A DNA stretch of 64,000 nucleotides from Molossus alvarezi (GCA_037176705.1 CM073887.1:45694001-45758000), one strand, 5' to 3'. Shown: positions 1 through 10,375, counted from the first letter of the stretch. Program-made: numbers and translations. Notes: generated from the letters alone by a model not told the origin.

Positions 1-494
1 ACTCAACCTCGGCATTGTCCCAGGTGCTGGTGACCTCCCGCCTAATATGCATGTATTGAACTTCATGCTTTGAAAGGTCTTTTCCAAGTGTCTTCTCATT
101 CATACATCTCAGCAAACCTTTGTGATCAGCGAGATGAGTACCCATTTTACAGATGAGCTAGTGAAGGCTGAGAAAAGCATTCGGGATAATTCAACACATA
201 GAGGGGTTCCAGCCCTGAGTCTCCTGACCCCTTTTGCCTCTCTTCCGAGTGAGTGAGGCAAGGGTCAGACAAAGGCATCTGAACCAATTAGCCTGGACCC
301 TCTCAAGTGAGAAGCCACCAATCCATTTCTAGAAGCTTTTGTGAGAAAAAAACATACTCTCCAGGTACTCATCTGCCCCCAGGTCTGAGGCCCCAGGTTC
401 CCCTTCTTGGTGACCCAGATGTCTCTGCATCTCTGGGAGCTGGTTATTTGCTAAAACTCTGAAGATGTAACTGATATAGCCCAAAAATAGCCAA
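1..494. other. No recognisable feature
   Basis: Mixed-composition sequence with no open frame of note and no repeat I can name. Confidence 0.5.
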
Positions 495-585
495 AGCTCC
501 TTGCCAACAGCCTGCCTCCTGTGTACCCAGCACAGAGCTCAACATTTAGTAGGTGCTTTTAATAAAGGCTTGCTTCATGAATGCA
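495..585 (+). repeat. L2-type LINE 3' fragment
   Basis: Contains the familiar L2 3' end wording CCCAGCACAGAGCTCAACAT, then TAGTAGGTGCTTTTAATAAA. Confidence 0.5.
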
Positions 586-1086
586 CATACTTCTCTTTGC
601 ATTGAGTGTGGGAGTGGACGGCACCATCCCCATTTTAGAGATGAATAGAATGAAGCTCACACAAGAGTCTTATAAAGACTTATTGTCAATGAGATAAACT
701 TATTGTCTGTATTAGGGTTCTCCAGACAAACAGAACTGGTGTGATGTTTATTTCCAATATAAAGAAATATATTATACAGAATTGACTCATGTGATTATGG
801 AGTCTGAGGAGTCCATGATCTGCCATCTGCAGACTTGAGACTCAGGAGAACTGGGGTATAATTCAGTTCAAGTGAGAAGGCCTGAGAACTAGAGGAGCCA
901 ATAGTGTAAATAGCACTTTGAGGGCTGGAGAAGGTGAGACATCCCAACTCAAGCAGCCAGGCAGGAAACAAAAAGCAAATACCTCCACCTTTTGTTTGAT
1001 TCAGGCCCTGAACTGATTGGATGAGGCCCACCCAATTGGGGAGAGCAATCTGCTTTACTGAGTTCACCAATTCAAAAGCGAATCTC

Positions 1087-1194
1087 ATGCTCACTTCAGC
1101 AGCACATAGACTAACATTGGAACGATACAGAGAAGATTAGCACGGCCCCTGCACAAAGATGATGTGCAAATTCGTGTAGCGTTTTGTATTTTTT
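1087..1194 (+). pseudogene. U6 snRNA pseudogene, full length
   Basis: Nearly all of the 107-nt U6 snRNA is recognisable: TGCTCACTTCAGCAGCACAT at the 5' end, the GGAACGATACAGAGAAGATT core, the CAAATTCGTG segment, and a terminal T run. About a dozen substitutions are spread along it. No PSE or TATA element is placed upstream as in a real U6 gene; the upstream bases belong to an older repeat. It is the 5' part of a chimeric retroinsertion. Confidence 0.92.
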
Positions 1195-1318
1195 GCCAGG
1201 GTCTTCCAGGGTCGTGATGAAACATCTCACAACGACCCAGCCACATTGCCTTCCATCTCCTTCAGCCCCTCAGACCCCCAGCTCCACCCTAAAGAAACAA
1301 ACAAACAAACAAAAAACC
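1089..1318 (+). mobile_element. Chimeric U6-plus-unknown-RNA retroinsertion
   Basis: The U6 copy is joined at about 1195 to roughly 98 nt of unrelated sequence ending CCACCCTAAAG, followed by an A-rich tail with CAAACAAACAAAC units (about 1291-1318). The whole is flanked by AAAAGCGAATCTCAT (1074-1088) and AAAAGCAAATCTCAT (1319-1333), a 15-bp duplication with one mismatch. An ancient repeat is split by it and resumes right after the second flank. This is the signature of L1 machinery switching template from a host RNA onto U6. The donor of the second segment is not recognised. Confidence 0.85.
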
Positions 1319-1401
1319 AAAAGCAAATCTCATTCAGAAACACCTTCCAAGACACACCCAGAATGATGTTTAATCTGGGCACTGTCATGGCACATTAACC
1401 A

Positions 1402-2284
1402 CGATGCAGTCCTTTTCTCAAGAACATGTCCTGTTGTGCTCCACTCTGCTAGCTGCCTCTGCTATAAAATTACTCAAAATAGAAATGGCTTTCATGCTCC
1501 AATCCTGTTTTTTCTCGCACAAGGTGGTTTAGAAAGGCAGGGACTGAGGACAAGCATTCAAGGTAAATGTGTGCTTGTGACCAATACACCTCCGCATGCT
1601 TCCCTGGTAAACTGCCCACCATTACACCGCTTCCTCTGGATCTCAGTCAACAAACATATTTTGAGAATCCACAAAGTGTCAAGCTGTTGGTTAGGTGCCA
1701 GGGATGCTCCAAAAAGAGATTAAACCATCCTTGCCTTCAAAGTGCTTATGATCCCAGTGGAAGGGACTGGTGTGGGGACAATTACCCATAATACAAAGCA
1801 GGTGAAAATATGTGTGATTACTGAAGTCAAACACGGAGAAGCCTTTCTGGAAAAGGCCTTAAAGACTGAATACACTTTTGTAAGAGAAGAGGGAGGTGGG
1901 GAAAGGCATGGCCGGCTGAGCTGTACTAAGCCAGGCCAGTGTTTCTGTTAGGTTAATGCTACCTGGGAAGAGAGGAAGGACCCTGGAGCCCTTGGCCACT
2001 GGTCAGGGCTCAGCACATCCCCACTAGCACCTCAGCAAAGGCCAAGTTGGTTTCAGTATCCTTACTCCAGTCCCCTTCCCACCAGCCCATCAGTGGGGAG
2101 GCCTCGTTGAGCAAGACAGAACTGGGGTCCAGCATGATGGGGGAGACTGAAGGACTACCTTCTGTCTCCCTTGCATGCACTTCTGACCCCCCTTTCCCCG
2201 CTTTGCTTTTTCCTTTTTCCCATAGTCTTATGTTCTTCTAAAATTACATATGTAATTTTCTTATTATGTTTATCATTTGCTGTC
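1402..2284. other. Mostly unassigned sequence
   Basis: 1655-1870 resembles the old mammalian repeat that reads 'last a week of CAACAAA... GTGCCAGG... ATGGAGCTTA' (here AACAAACATATTTTGAGAAT and GGTGCCAGGGATGCTCC), degraded. The rest holds nothing recognisable. Open frames here are short and overlapping. Confidence 0.4.
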
Positions 2285-2408
2285 TGTTCCTCATGAGAAG
2301 AACAGACTGGACAAGGGCAGCATCTCGGTTTTGTTCATTGATGTCTCCCAGCCTGGCATGTAGTAAGAGCTCACTAATATTTGATGAATGAATGAATGAA
2401 TGAATGAA
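2285..2408 (+). repeat. L2 3' end with GAAT microsatellite
   Basis: GACAAGGGCAGCATCTCGG, then CATGTAGTAAGAGCTCACTA and a short (TGAA)n run at about 2384-2408, the normal 3' end of an L2 element. Confidence 0.6.
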
Positions 2409-3689
2409 CACAGGGGTCCTTGAAATCTAAAGGTGGCAAAACAAAGGCATTTGAAATGTGAATTCCAAATCATCTGGGCCTCCCCGGCTTGCTGTTCCTG
2501 GATGCCAGGTGTGAGGTGGGGAGGAGGACACCAGGAACCCAAAAGACTAGAGTGTTGGGATGCAGCCAGCTGCCTAAAACTCCTGGGTGTCTGGTTTGAT
2601 TCCCCCCCTTCCCTTTCATTTTGAAGAGGAAAGTGATGAGCTCTGGCTTGGGAAATTGCAGCCAGATTTGATCTATTTTCCCAGGACTTGGCTTTTTCTT
2701 GATCCTCATCTCTGGAGAATGTGACAGCATCTCTGGAGTGAACCAGGAGAGGGAGGGGAAGGGTGGAGCAGGTGGGAAGGGGCACAGAAGTTGATGGGAA
2801 GAAGACAGAGCGCAGAGGTGGGGACAGGGAGCAAGACTGAGCCACCCGTGGCCTTGAGGGAATTAAAACCGTACTGTCTGGTGGGCTTCACTGGGGCTCC
2901 AAGTCCTTTCCAGATTTCCCCCCCAGAAGGTTGGGAGGTGGGGAGGAGAGGAGGTGCCCCCTCCTGGTCCTGGGGATACTGGGATCTGGTAAAGCAAAGT
3001 TGCCAAAATGCAATTTGGAAATTAAGGTATGACTTGGACTTGAATGCAGGTGGGACTTTAAAGAGGTCGGGGTCATGCACTGACAACTTGCCCTCCCCTC
3101 CCTTCTGCTTGCCTTTCTTTTCTTGTCTTTTCTCCTCCCACCCTGCCTTTATCCCTCCCTTCTTTTCACTTACCAGGTGAGAAGGGAGGGTGAGGACTGC
3201 TCAGTCCCCTCCATGAGAAGCCATTTTGCCCAACCCTTGCATCCTTGGAGGCTCACTCACTCCCACACCCCGCTCTGTGACGTCATGGGGACTGCTCCCA
3301 TTTCTGCACCCCGTGGTTGGGACGCTGCTCGGGACTCACCTCCTTCCCTGTGTCTGAGCTTTCAGCACCCTATTGGAATCCCTGTTGATGGGAAGGCCCC
3401 AAGGGCAGGAACCTCCTCACCTCCATGTCTCCACCTGGCAAAAGCATCGGTTCCACCTGTGTTGCGGAATTACCGTGCAAGGAGTAACTGCAGAATCCCA
3501 CCTCCCAGGTCCGTTGGCCAGGCCTTCTCTCGGCCTTGATGCCTACTTACCCTCCCTTTGAACAGAAACACACACAGGGGCCAGCTGGGTCTGCTCCCCC
3601 TCTCCCCCTTCCTCTCGCTTCTCCTTCCTGCCCTCCCCTCTCACCTTCCCCGTCCTTCCTCTTCCCCTTCTTTCCTGGCCTGGACAGCT
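2409..3689. other. Unassigned sequence, pyrimidine-rich on the plus strand
   Basis: No repeat or gene recognised. Long CT-rich stretches (3085-3175 and 3590-3680) explain the many overlapping open frames; none carries a domain I know. Confidence 0.45.
3278..3285. promoter_or_regulatory. Palindromic CRE-type site
   Basis: TGACGTCA, a perfect CREB/ATF consensus, about 400 bp before the GC-rich block. A single 8-mer is weak evidence alone; its CpG survival and nearness to the GC-rich block give it some weight. Confidence 0.35.
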
Positions 3690-4200
3690 GTAGGCCTCTC
3701 CAGTCTGGCGCCAGGAGGCGGAGGAGGCGGAGGGCCGGGCGTGGGCGGTGTTTGGCTGCGCCTGGCTCCTCCACGGCCCTTTCCGAGGGTCAGGGAGAAG
3801 TGTTAGTGTCAGAAAAATATTGCAGTCAGTCACCCCGCAGCCTCAGACCCTCCACCACACTCGTGGCATCGTCACCGGCCGCAAATGGGAGGCTCGCAGA
3901 GGTAATGAGTTACACATGTTCCTGGCTGCGCCTGGACGCCTGCTTCTGCGTTTCGGGCCCGAGCTCCCCATTCCGGTATTCCTTCCCCATAAAATTAAAT
4001 TATTCTCCCGGGGGAACCCCCACATCTCCTTTCTCATCAATCAGATCTTCCCAGTGTATCTGGCGCAGCTGAGGGCTGCTGGGCAGGTGCCCGGGGCTCG
4101 CAGTGGATTTCCTGGGAGGGTCCCTGGGGCCCACGGAGGGCCACCGCCCCCTGCAGGCTGGAGAACTGAGCACCGAGGCAGGAGATGAGCGGAGACGCGA
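3690..4200 (+). promoter_or_regulatory. GC-rich block, candidate promoter or first exon
   Basis: CpG-dense for this window, especially 3709-3795 with GGCGGAGGAGGCGG, a GC box GTGGGCGGTG and TGCGCC. A donor-like CGCAGAG|GTAATGAG lies at 3902. It is upstream of, and on the same strand as, the SCARA5 exon, so it could be a non-coding first exon with its promoter, or an unrelated CpG island. No coding frame is credible: overlapping ATG-initiated frames on both strands are composition artefacts. Confidence 0.4.
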
Positions 4201-4364
4201 ACTCCCACAGCAGCAGCGTGCTCCCAGGTTCTGTCCCGGTTAGAGCAGAGCAGAGAGCCAAGTGCTGCGAGATGAATGTGTGGTCACTGGGGTGGCGGCA
4301 GGCTGGGTCCTGGGTCTCTCTTGCCTGTGGGGTGGTCCTCCCACAACATGGGGAACAACCTGGG

Positions 4365-4462
4365 GTGGTGACAAGAGCCCAGACTTTGGAGTTTGGCAGA
4401 TCTGGGCTGAATCCATAGATCACACTGGCTGTGTGACCTTGCGCTCCGGCAGTGTCTTCTGT
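4365..4462 (+). repeat. MIR fragment
   Basis: GACTTTGGAGTTTGGCAGAT, then CTGGCTGTGTGACCTTG, the MIR core wording. Confidence 0.6.
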
Positions 4463-4764
4463 TTGCCCCCCATCACCACCATTCACGCACTCTCCGCCTC
4501 CTTGGGGTTGCCTGTCGGGAAGCTGCCCTGAATGGAGATGGGAGGACAGAAGAAAGCGAGGTTGGAGTATTTATTCGCCCACTGCCAGCTCTATGGAGTC
4601 ACCTCAGGCTGCTGTGTCCTTCCACTCAAGGTCATAGGTCCTTGTAAGCCACCCTCTCCACACTGGCCTTTCTGCCCAGGTTCCAGTACTGGCCCCCTCC
4701 TTGACCCTGGGGGCCGGGGCTGGTTACAGCCCAAGGACACCGCTCCAGCCCTTGTGGGCATCTT

Positions 4765-5012
4765 TTTTTTTTTTTTTTTTTTTTAATCCTCACCCGAGGA
4801 CACTTTTTCATTCTTTGTTCAGATAGAGCAGGAGGGAGGGAGAGAGAGAGAAACATCAATGTGAAAGGGACACATCGAGTGGCTGCCACCTGCACGACCA
4901 ACCAGGGCCGGGGACAAACTGCAACCGAGGTACGTGCCCTTTGCGGGACCCGAACCCGGGTCTCTCCGGACCGCAGGCCGACGCTCTAACTGCTGAGCCA
5001 AACCGGCCAGGG
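4765..5012 (-). mobile_element. Ves SINE, long-tail type
   Basis: Head at the right (GAGCCAAACCGGCCAGG, reverse of the tRNA-like box A region), tail ATCCTCACCCGAGGA plus poly-T at the left. Perfect 16-bp target duplication CCCTTGTGGGCATCTT at 4749-4764 and 5013-5028; apparently young. Confidence 0.93.
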
Positions 5013-5054
5013 CCCTTGTGGGCATCTTAATTCCTTTTCTAAATCCTGTGAAGT

Positions 5055-5215
5055 TGCCTAGTTTGAGTGGGCCATCTGTTTCCCTGACCCTCTAAATCTC
5101 AGTGTCCCCATTTGCCAAATGGGAATAATGTCACTCACTCCACGGGAGCAGTGGGGAAATCAGGTGGTATAACCCACCAAAGCACCTTGTACACAGTCAA
5201 TCCTCAATACATGTG
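5055..5215 (+). repeat. MIR-related fragment
   Basis: CCCCATTTGCCAAATGGGAATAA-like wording and ACACAGTCAATCCTCAATAC match a MIR right half. Confidence 0.55.
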
Positions 5216-5376
5216 TATTTCACCTTCCTGACCTTTGGGGAGTCCCCACATCTTGGGAACATGAAGAGAAAGGAGAGGGAGAGACGAGACTGCTGCCCCC
5301 CAGGGTCTCCCGGGGACCCGGCCTGGATAAGATCGTAAAGCTGGTTCTTACCTTCTGCTAAAAAAACGCTGTCTCA

Positions 5377-5589
5377 GCCCTGGCTGTGTGGCTCAGCTGG
5401 TTCAGTCCCATGCAGGGTCTCCAGTGGAGTCCCAGTCAGGGCACATGCCCGGGCTGCGGGTTTGATCCCCGGTTGGGGTGTGTGCAGGAGGCAGCCAATC
5501 TATGCTTCTCTCTCACACCGATGTTTCTCTCCCTCTCCATTCCCCTCCCTCTAAAATCAATAACAACATATTTAATTAAAAAAAAGAAA
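5377..5589 (+). mobile_element. Ves SINE, plain-tail type
   Basis: GCCCTGGCTGTGTGGCTCAG head, GGGTTTGATCCCCGGTTGGG, CT-rich middle, TCTAAAATCAATAACAAC tail. Differs from the neighbours that carry a GAGGAT-type tail. Confidence 0.88.
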
Positions 5590-6354
5590 GCACTCTTGCA
5601 GTTAATGAACTTCCTCGTGAAGCCTAGATACTCAAGGAAACCGAGCGAGTTCTTTTAGTCCACTCTCTCACATAGCAGAATCTTTAAGGGATATTCTGGG
5701 TTCCGAGGGCCCCTGGTTCTGTGCATGCGTGAGGCTGGCCGTCTCCCCCACCTCCACGCGGATTACAGCAGCTGGCTCCCAGAGGCCTTCCTGAGGTTTG
5801 CTACCAGAGGGTGGAGGGATGTTTTATTGTCCCCAGTGGAGTCTGGTGTCTTTCAAGAGTGAGAGGAGCCCAGACACCCCGAGGTGCCTTTACATTGTGG
5901 TGTGAAAGGAAACTCTGCCTTCTTCATTCACTAAATCCCCCATCGCCAAACTATGCCACTTTGTACGTGGCGTGACTCCGGGGAGTGGGGGCTGCGAGGA
6001 TGGCTCTGAGGGGCGTGCTGCTGGCCTGGCACACTCTGGGGTGGGGGGAGGGCCTCCACGGACAGCGCGGCCATACGTGGGAGGGGGCGTCAGGAGACAC
6101 CTGAGCGGAGGGGAGCTGAGTCAGGTATGGTTATTGTTCATCTTATCACCCACTTCTCCACACCCAAGGATCTTGCTCTTCTGGTTCCTGCCCTTCATTC
6201 CCTTGCTTATTCCTTCCTTCCTTTTTTCATCTTCATCTTTCAGTGAGAAAGGTGCTTTTCAGGCATCGTGCGGGTGCTTCGCACTGCCTGTGTGCAGCGA
6301 GGCCGCAAGGAGGCACGAGACTAGGTTTCTCTGGCCCTTTCCCTGGCCTCTGGC
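5590..6354. other. No recognisable feature
   Basis: Nothing identified; moderately GC-rich from 5970 to 6120. Confidence 0.45.
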
Positions 6355-6530
6355 CCTTGTGTGCAGTCCATTCACACCTAGGCTGCAGCTTGTACACCTG
6401 AGTCCCCTCTGGACTCTAAGTCCTTAAGGGCAGGCACTGTCCACCTTAGGTTCATCTTCGTGTTCTCAACACCTAGCGCTGTGTCTTGCACATGGAGACG
6501 CCTTTGCTTGTGGAATGACCGAACACATTC
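6355..6530 (+). repeat. L2 3' fragment
   Basis: CTTAAGGGCAGGCACTGTCC and CTAGCGCTGTGTCTTGCACA are degraded L2 3' end motifs. Confidence 0.5.
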
Positions 6531-6599
6531 TTGTTCACCAGGGGGAAGGAAGGCTTAGAGACGTAAGCTTAAGACAAATGAAAGGAATTGTGACTTCAT

Positions 6600-6740
6600 T
6601 TATCCAAAGATTACAGGGCTTTACCGTGCTGCTGGTAGGTGCAGAATATAAGATCATGGGTCCTGCCCTCAAGGGGATTAAAGTCCCCCGAAGCCACAGA
6701 CATGTAAACAGACATCGCATTATAATTGGATTAATGCTCA
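6600..6740 (+). repeat. Old mammalian repeat fragment
   Basis: ATGGGTCCTGCCCTCAAGGG, then AAACAGACATCGCATTATAA resembles the module that encodes the 'ctgtgccctcatggagctta' wording seen in many mammalian genomes; family not certain. Confidence 0.4.
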
Positions 6741-6957
6741 GCTGGACGTGCAAGCGACCTGCAGTTAAAGGGGAGAAGAAGGAGCCCTCAGTGGGCCTTG
6801 GCGGGATGGTAGGGGAGGAAAACCTTCTGCAGGAATACACATGGGAGCAAAATTTCAAAGGGCAGGCTGCAGTGCCTGTTAGAAAGGGCGGGAAAGACTC
6901 CCCAGCCAAGGGAGGAGCGTTCGGGCTGAGCAAGGACAGTGGTGGGAAGTAATCAAC

Positions 6958-7135
6958 ACTCACTCCCCGAGCTCCGCCAGGCCAGGCACCATTCTAAGCA
7001 TTTTACAAGTCTGAGCTCATTTGATCCTCACGGCAACCCAGTGAGATGAGTCTCATTATTAGACCCAAGTGACATATGAGGAAACCAAGGCACAGAGACC
7101 TAGTAACTTGCCCAAACTCACAGCGTTAGGAAGGG
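6958..7135 (-). repeat. MIR, antisense
   Basis: ATTTGATCCTCACGGCAACC, CAGTGAGATGAGTCTCATTA, and AACTTGCCCAAACTCACAGC are hallmarks of antisense MIR. Confidence 0.7.
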
Positions 7136-7141
7136 TTGGTG

Positions 7142-7492
7142 TCAGTCCACTCAGGATAACAGAATACCGTAGACTGGGGGCTGGTAAGCAAGAGAAACCG
7201 ATTCCTCACAGTTCTGGAGGCTGGAAGTGTAAGGTCAAGGTGCCAGCAGATCTGGTGTCTGGGGAGAGTCGGCTTCCAGGTTCATAGAAAGCTGTCTTTC
7301 CACTGTGTGCTCATATGGTGGAAGGGGCGAGGGAGCTCTCTGGGGTCTCTTTTACAAGGGGATTAATCCATTATGAGGGCTCCACCCTCATGACCTAATC
7401 ACCCCACAGAGGCCCCACCTCCTAACATCATCATACTGGGTGTCAGGTTTCAACATATGAATTTGGAGGGATATGAACACTCAATCTGAGCA
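7142..7492 (-). repeat. Ancient L1M-type 3' end, antisense, copy 1
   Basis: TCACAGTTCTGGAGGCTGGA, GATCTGGTGTCTGGGGAGAG and CATGACCTAATCACCCCACA; related to copies at 8177, 32156 and 48062. Family name tentative. Confidence 0.65.
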
Positions 7493-8176
7493 ACTGGAGT
7501 CAGATTCACTGACACGACAGCCCACACTCTTAATTATATGAGACTAAAGCCAAACCGTGGAAGGTCTCCTGTACCATCCATAGGGTCGGGGGTTTGGGGG
7601 CAAAGGGAAGCCAGCAAATGGTTTCAAAGCGGTGAAAGGAGACAGTCCGATTTGCATTTTAGAATGGTTACGCTAGCTGTAGCAGGACATTAGGTTGTTC
7701 AGCATCGAGGTCACCAGTGACCTCTGCAGAGCCATGTCTGTGGAGTGGGTGGAGAGAAGCCAGAGTGCAGTGGGCTGTGAGGTTGGGAAAAGAATCTGCG
7801 GAGTGGTAGAGGGACTATGGGGTCAAATCTAGGCAGGATAATCCAGGAGAAGTGGAGGAGGTGAGAGATGACCCAGTTCTGCTTGTATACTCTTAGATGA
7901 GAGCTGACAGGTTGGTGGGGTGTGTGAAAGCGAGGTCCAAGGAAGGAGCTCTGGCTCATGCCATGCTGAGATGGGTAAGAGGTTAGGAGATAAGGAGGAG
8001 AAGCAAAGAGACTGAGAAGGAGCAGCCAGGGAAGGGAAAAGCAAGAGTGTTGAACCCTGGAAGCATACTGAGAGGAAGGGGTCACCAGCTCTGCCAACGC
8101 TGCTGAAAGGTCGCGTTAGAAGCGCAGTGAACACTGGCCATTGGACTGAGCCTCTGGGCATCAGTGGTGACTTGGT
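7493..8176. other. Unassigned sequence
   Basis: Contains TCAAAGCGGTGAAAGGAGAC-type wording of no clear origin; no gene or repeat named. Confidence 0.4.
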
Positions 8177-8572
8177 GTATTAGTCAGCTCAGGCTGTGTA
8201 ACAAAATACCACACAAACTGTGTGGCTTCAACAGCGGACATTTATTTTCTCATGGTTCTGGAGGCTGGAAGTCCAACATCGAGGTGTCATCAGGGTGGGT
8301 CCTCTGGAGGTCTCTCTCCCTGGCTTACAGACAGCTGCCTTCTTGCTGTGTCCTCGCATGATCGTTTCTCTGTGCCTGTGTGCCCCTGGTGTCTCTCTGA
8401 GTGTCCAAATTTCCTCTCCTATAAGGACACTAGTCCAATTAGATCAGAGCCCACTCATTTTAACTTAATCACCTCTTTAAAGGCCCCCTCTCCAAATACG
8501 GTCACATTCTGAGGTGATGGGGGTTAGAGCTTCAACATAAGAATTAAGGGATCACAATTCAGCCCATAACAC
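8177..8572 (-). repeat. Ancient L1M-type 3' end, antisense, copy 2
   Basis: GTATTAGTCAGCTCAGGCTG through CACAATTCAGCCCATAACAC; the best preserved copy in the window. Confidence 0.7.
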
Positions 8573-8734
8573 CCGGCAAGAGCAGTTTCAGTGAAGTTGT
8601 GTGGGAGGAGGCAATTGGAGTGGGTTCAGGAGAGAACATGAGGAGAGGAATTGGAGGCAGTGGGTACCTGCAATTCTTTCGAGAAATTACGTATAAGAGG
8701 ATAAACATGGAGGAGGAAGGAAGATCAAGAGAGA

Positions 8735-8971
8735 TTTTTTTTTATCCTCACCCGAGGACATTTCTCCATTTTTTGTTTAGGTAGAGTGGGAGGGAGAGAG
8801 AGAGAGAGAAACATCGACATGAAGGGAACACATCGAGTGGCTGCCACCCACACAACCAACCAGGGCCGGGGACAAACTGCAACCTAGGTACGCGCCCTTA
8901 GCAGGAACTGAACCCAGGTCTCTCTGGACCGCAGGCGGACGCTCCAACCACTGAGCCAAATTGGCCAGGGC
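8735..8971 (-). mobile_element. Ves SINE, long-tail type
   Basis: Poly-T and ATCCTCACCCGAGGACAT at the left, head GCCAAATTGGCCAGGGC at the right. Lies head-to-head with the next SINE, 31 bp apart. Confidence 0.92.
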
Positions 8972-9002
8972 TTTTGTTTTATTTTTTAAGATGGGAGGAA
9001 TA

Positions 9003-9261
9003 GCCCTGGCCGGTTTGGCTCAGCGGTTAGAGCGTCGGCCTGCGGTCCTGAGAGACCCGGGTTCGGTTCCCGCAAAGGGCGCGTACCTCGCTTGCAGTTT
9101 GTCCCCGGCCCTGGTCGGTTGTGCGGGTGGCAGCCACTCGATGTGTTCCTTTCACATCGATGTTTCTCTCTCTCTCTCTGTTCCTCTCTCCCTCCCACTC
9201 TACCTGAACAAAAAATGGAAAAATGTCCTCGTGTGAGGATAAAAAAAAAAAAAAAAAAAAA
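9003..9261 (+). mobile_element. Ves SINE, long-tail type, perfect target duplication
   Basis: Head GCCCTGGCCGGTTTGGCTCA; box B-like GGTTCGGTTCCCG; long A tail (about 9241-9263). Flanks AAGATGGGAGGAATAG at 8988-9003 and 9262-9277 are identical, so the insertion is recent. Confidence 0.95.
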
Positions 9262-9277
9262 AAGATGGGAGGAATAG

Positions 9278-9864
9278 CAGTACGGTGGATGCTGATGGAG
9301 TGATTCCACGCAGAGGGAAGCGCTGGCTAAGCAGAATTGCTGGAGTCAGGTCCCCGAATAAGGAGGAGAAGAGAATATGAGGTGCAGGTGCGGGTGCAGG
9401 CGAAGCCAGGAGCACAGGCAGCTCACTGCCGTGGGAAGGGAAGGCAGTGTGAGGCCCGGACGCAGGTCAGTGGTTCCACTGTGGTGGGAACTCACAGAGG
9501 CGATTTCCTCGCTGCTTCTGTGTTTGCAGTCAAATAGGAAAGGAGAGGGGAGCAGGAGGAGGAGGTATGGAACACGCCTGTGGGAGACGAGTGTGCGGAT
9601 GGACTGGAACAGGGAGCAAGCCCACTGGACAGCCCTCTGGCCCACTTGGGCTTGGTGACCACGAGCTTCAAGTCAGATCAGTCAACACGGCGCCATGTGT
9701 TTCCTTTCTCCGGCTAGCTCGGCTGGGGGACAGAAGCACAGAGCTGCGGAGTCCCCTCGACCCGGGCTTAGAGTGTAGCCACGGGGAATGAGGAAGCCAG
9801 AGAGGGACAAGGGAGTGAAGGGTGGGCGTAGAGAGTGACTAACAGATTATAGAAAGTACACTGA
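9278..9864. other. No recognisable feature
   Basis: Purine-rich, GC-moderate sequence; no repeat or gene identified. Confidence 0.45.
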
Positions 9865-10113
9865 GCCCTGGCCGGGTGGCTCAGTTGGTTGGAGCGCCGT
9901 CCCGTACACCGAGTGGTTGCAGGTTTGATTCCCAGTCAGGGCTCCTATCTGGGGTTCAATCCCTGGTTGAGGTGCATACCAGAGGCAACTGATTAATGTT
10001 TCTCTTTCACATCGACGTTTCTCTCTCTCCCTCCCTCCCTTCCTTTCTCAAAGATCAATTAAAAATAAAAATAAAAACATATCCTCGGGCGATGATTAAA
10101 AAAAAAGTAGAAC
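9865..10113 (+). mobile_element. Ves SINE, variant head
   Basis: GCCCTGGCCGGGTGGCTCAG with TTGGTTGGAGCGCCG, a different head subtype from its neighbours, and a duplicated GGTTTGATTCCC / GGGTTCAATCCC box B region. A-rich tail at about 10098-10106. Confidence 0.9.
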
Positions 10114-10360
10114 GCCCTGGCCAGTTTGGCTCAGCGGTTAGAGCGTCGACCTGCGGTCCTGAGAGACCCGGGTTCGGTTCCCGCTAAGGGCATGTACCTC
10201 GGTTGCCGTTAGTCCCCGGCCCTGGTCGGTCGTGTGGGTGGCAGCCACTCGATGTGTTCCTTTCACATCGATGTTTCTCTCTCTCTCTCTCTGTTCCTCT
10301 CTCTCCCTCCCACTCTACCTGAACAAAAAAAATGGGAAAATGTCCTCGGGTGAGGATAAA
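10114..10360 (+). mobile_element. Ves SINE inserted in the tail of the previous SINE
   Basis: GCCCTGGCCAGTTTGGCTCA head, CCTCGGGTGAGGAT tail. Target duplication AAAAAAAAAGTAGAA at 10098-10112 and 10361-10375; the target was the A tail of the older SINE. Confidence 0.93.
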
Positions 10361-10375
10361 AAAAAAAAAGTAGAA

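Larger units (their letters stand above)
711..1401 (-). repeat. Ancient L1M-type 3' end, split by the U6 chimera
   Basis: 711-1088 and 1334-1401 read as one old repeat in antisense: it begins TATTAGGGTTCTCCAGACAA, passes CTGATTGGATGAGGCCCACC, and ends in CTGGGCACTGTCATGG. The family is a common L1M-like 3' end module; the exact name is not certain. Confidence 0.65.

Noticed and set aside
1087..1194. Functional U6 snRNA gene
   Set aside because: About a dozen substitutions, no PSE/TATA upstream, and retroinsertion flanks.
2291..2845. 184-codon minus-strand frame
   Set aside because: Runs across an L2 repeat with a GAAT microsatellite and has no domain.
3536..4072. 178-codon frame over the GC-rich block
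   Set aside because: Starts in a CT-rich tract, low complexity (polyarginine from GCG repeats), and competing frames exist in all phases.
9003..9090. tRNA-like segment with box A and box B wording
   Set aside because: It is the head of a Ves SINE; the body and A tail continue from it, so it is not a tRNA gene.
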